Positions 63,996 to 64,000 of a stretch of 64,000 bases of DNA are shown here, piece by piece. The position numbers were made by a program, and so were the translations under genes. Within the stretch, counting starts at the first letter, position 1. Each line of letters begins with the position of its first letter. The notes beneath the pieces were generated by a model. The model was not told the DNA's origin and did no database searches. It saw only the letters and a list, made by a program, of their open reading frames with translations. The DNA is from Candidatus Fermentithermobacillaceae bacterium (GTDB lineage Bacteria > Bacillota > Sulfobacillia > Fermentithermobacillales > Fermentithermobacillaceae), in contig DUSI01000044.1 in the NCBI GenBank assembly GCA_012842685.1, positions 1-64,000 on the forward strand. Direction: 5' to 3'.

Positions 63996-64000
63996 CTGAC

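Overview
The window is a chromosomal segment of a GC-rich, endospore-forming member of the Bacillota, most likely a clostridial or other deep-branching lineage rather than Bacilli. The evidence is a tig-clpP-clpX-lonB-lonA proteostasis block, a GerW/YtfJ-type sporulation protein beside a DUF2953 protein, an S-layer (SLH) protein, a type A RNase P RNA, tRNA genes with encoded CCA ends, strong AGGAGG ribosome sites and frequent GTG and TTG starts. No ribosomal RNA, plasmid or phage module, intact insertion sequence or CRISPR array was seen.

Layout. 1-2390: an aldehyde dehydrogenase (minus strand), then a seven-tRNA operon (Gly, Arg, His, Arg, Gln, Lys, Leu) with a clear promoter. 2634-6142: a membrane chemoreceptor and an amidohydrolase. 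6281-9184: a four-gene minus-strand operon of integral membrane proteins I cannot assign, one DUF6754-like. 9401-10336: a lipoprotein. 10604-18535: trigger factor, ClpP, ClpX, LonB and LonA. 18536-28247: a structured intergenic stretch, an ATP-grasp ligase, an acetyltransferase, tRNA-Val, an MBL hydrolase, a two-domain nitrilase, prolyl oligopeptidase, a short LiaF-like protein, a HAD phosphatase and an M20 peptidase. 28464-36993: the DUF2953/GerW pair, LysE and MATE exporters, a class III aminotransferase, an M14 peptidase and an RNase H. 37116-40176: a TPM/LemA pair, a wrecked ABC transporter gene and rnpB. 40205-47918: a DedA-type fusion protein, a 31-bp tandem repeat array, a small membrane protein, DNA polymerase IV, a DUF1893 protein, a FlaA1/CapD-type sugar-nucleotide enzyme and an M48 protease. 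48039-53735: the SLH protein with seven beta repeats, a purine permease and a PepV-like dipeptidase. 53840-63932: a CofE-like ligase, an amidase, a PLP decarboxylase, a ChlD/ChlI-like pair, a zinc-finger/PH protein, a soluble chemoreceptor-like protein and a D-aminoacylase.

How the genes fit together. Many encode peptide and amino-acid breakdown or transport (two M20 enzymes, M14 peptidase, prolyl oligopeptidase, D-aminoacylase, nitrilase, aminotransferase, decarboxylase, LysE, purine permease), which suggests a peptide- and amino-acid-scavenging heterotroph. That lifestyle is inference. The clp/lon block handles folding and degradation of cytosolic proteins.

Most worth a second look: about seventeen 31-bp units arranged as 62-bp A/B pairs (41589-42115); the unassigned four-membrane-protein operon (6281-9184); the ChlI/ChlD-like pair, whose first gene has its ribosome site buried in a hairpin; a nitrilase with an apparently dead second domain; a MATE exporter gene that seems to start at ATA; and a deletion-fused ABC transporter remnant. 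Coordinates of starts are reasoned from ribosome-binding sites by eye and should be treated as predictions.
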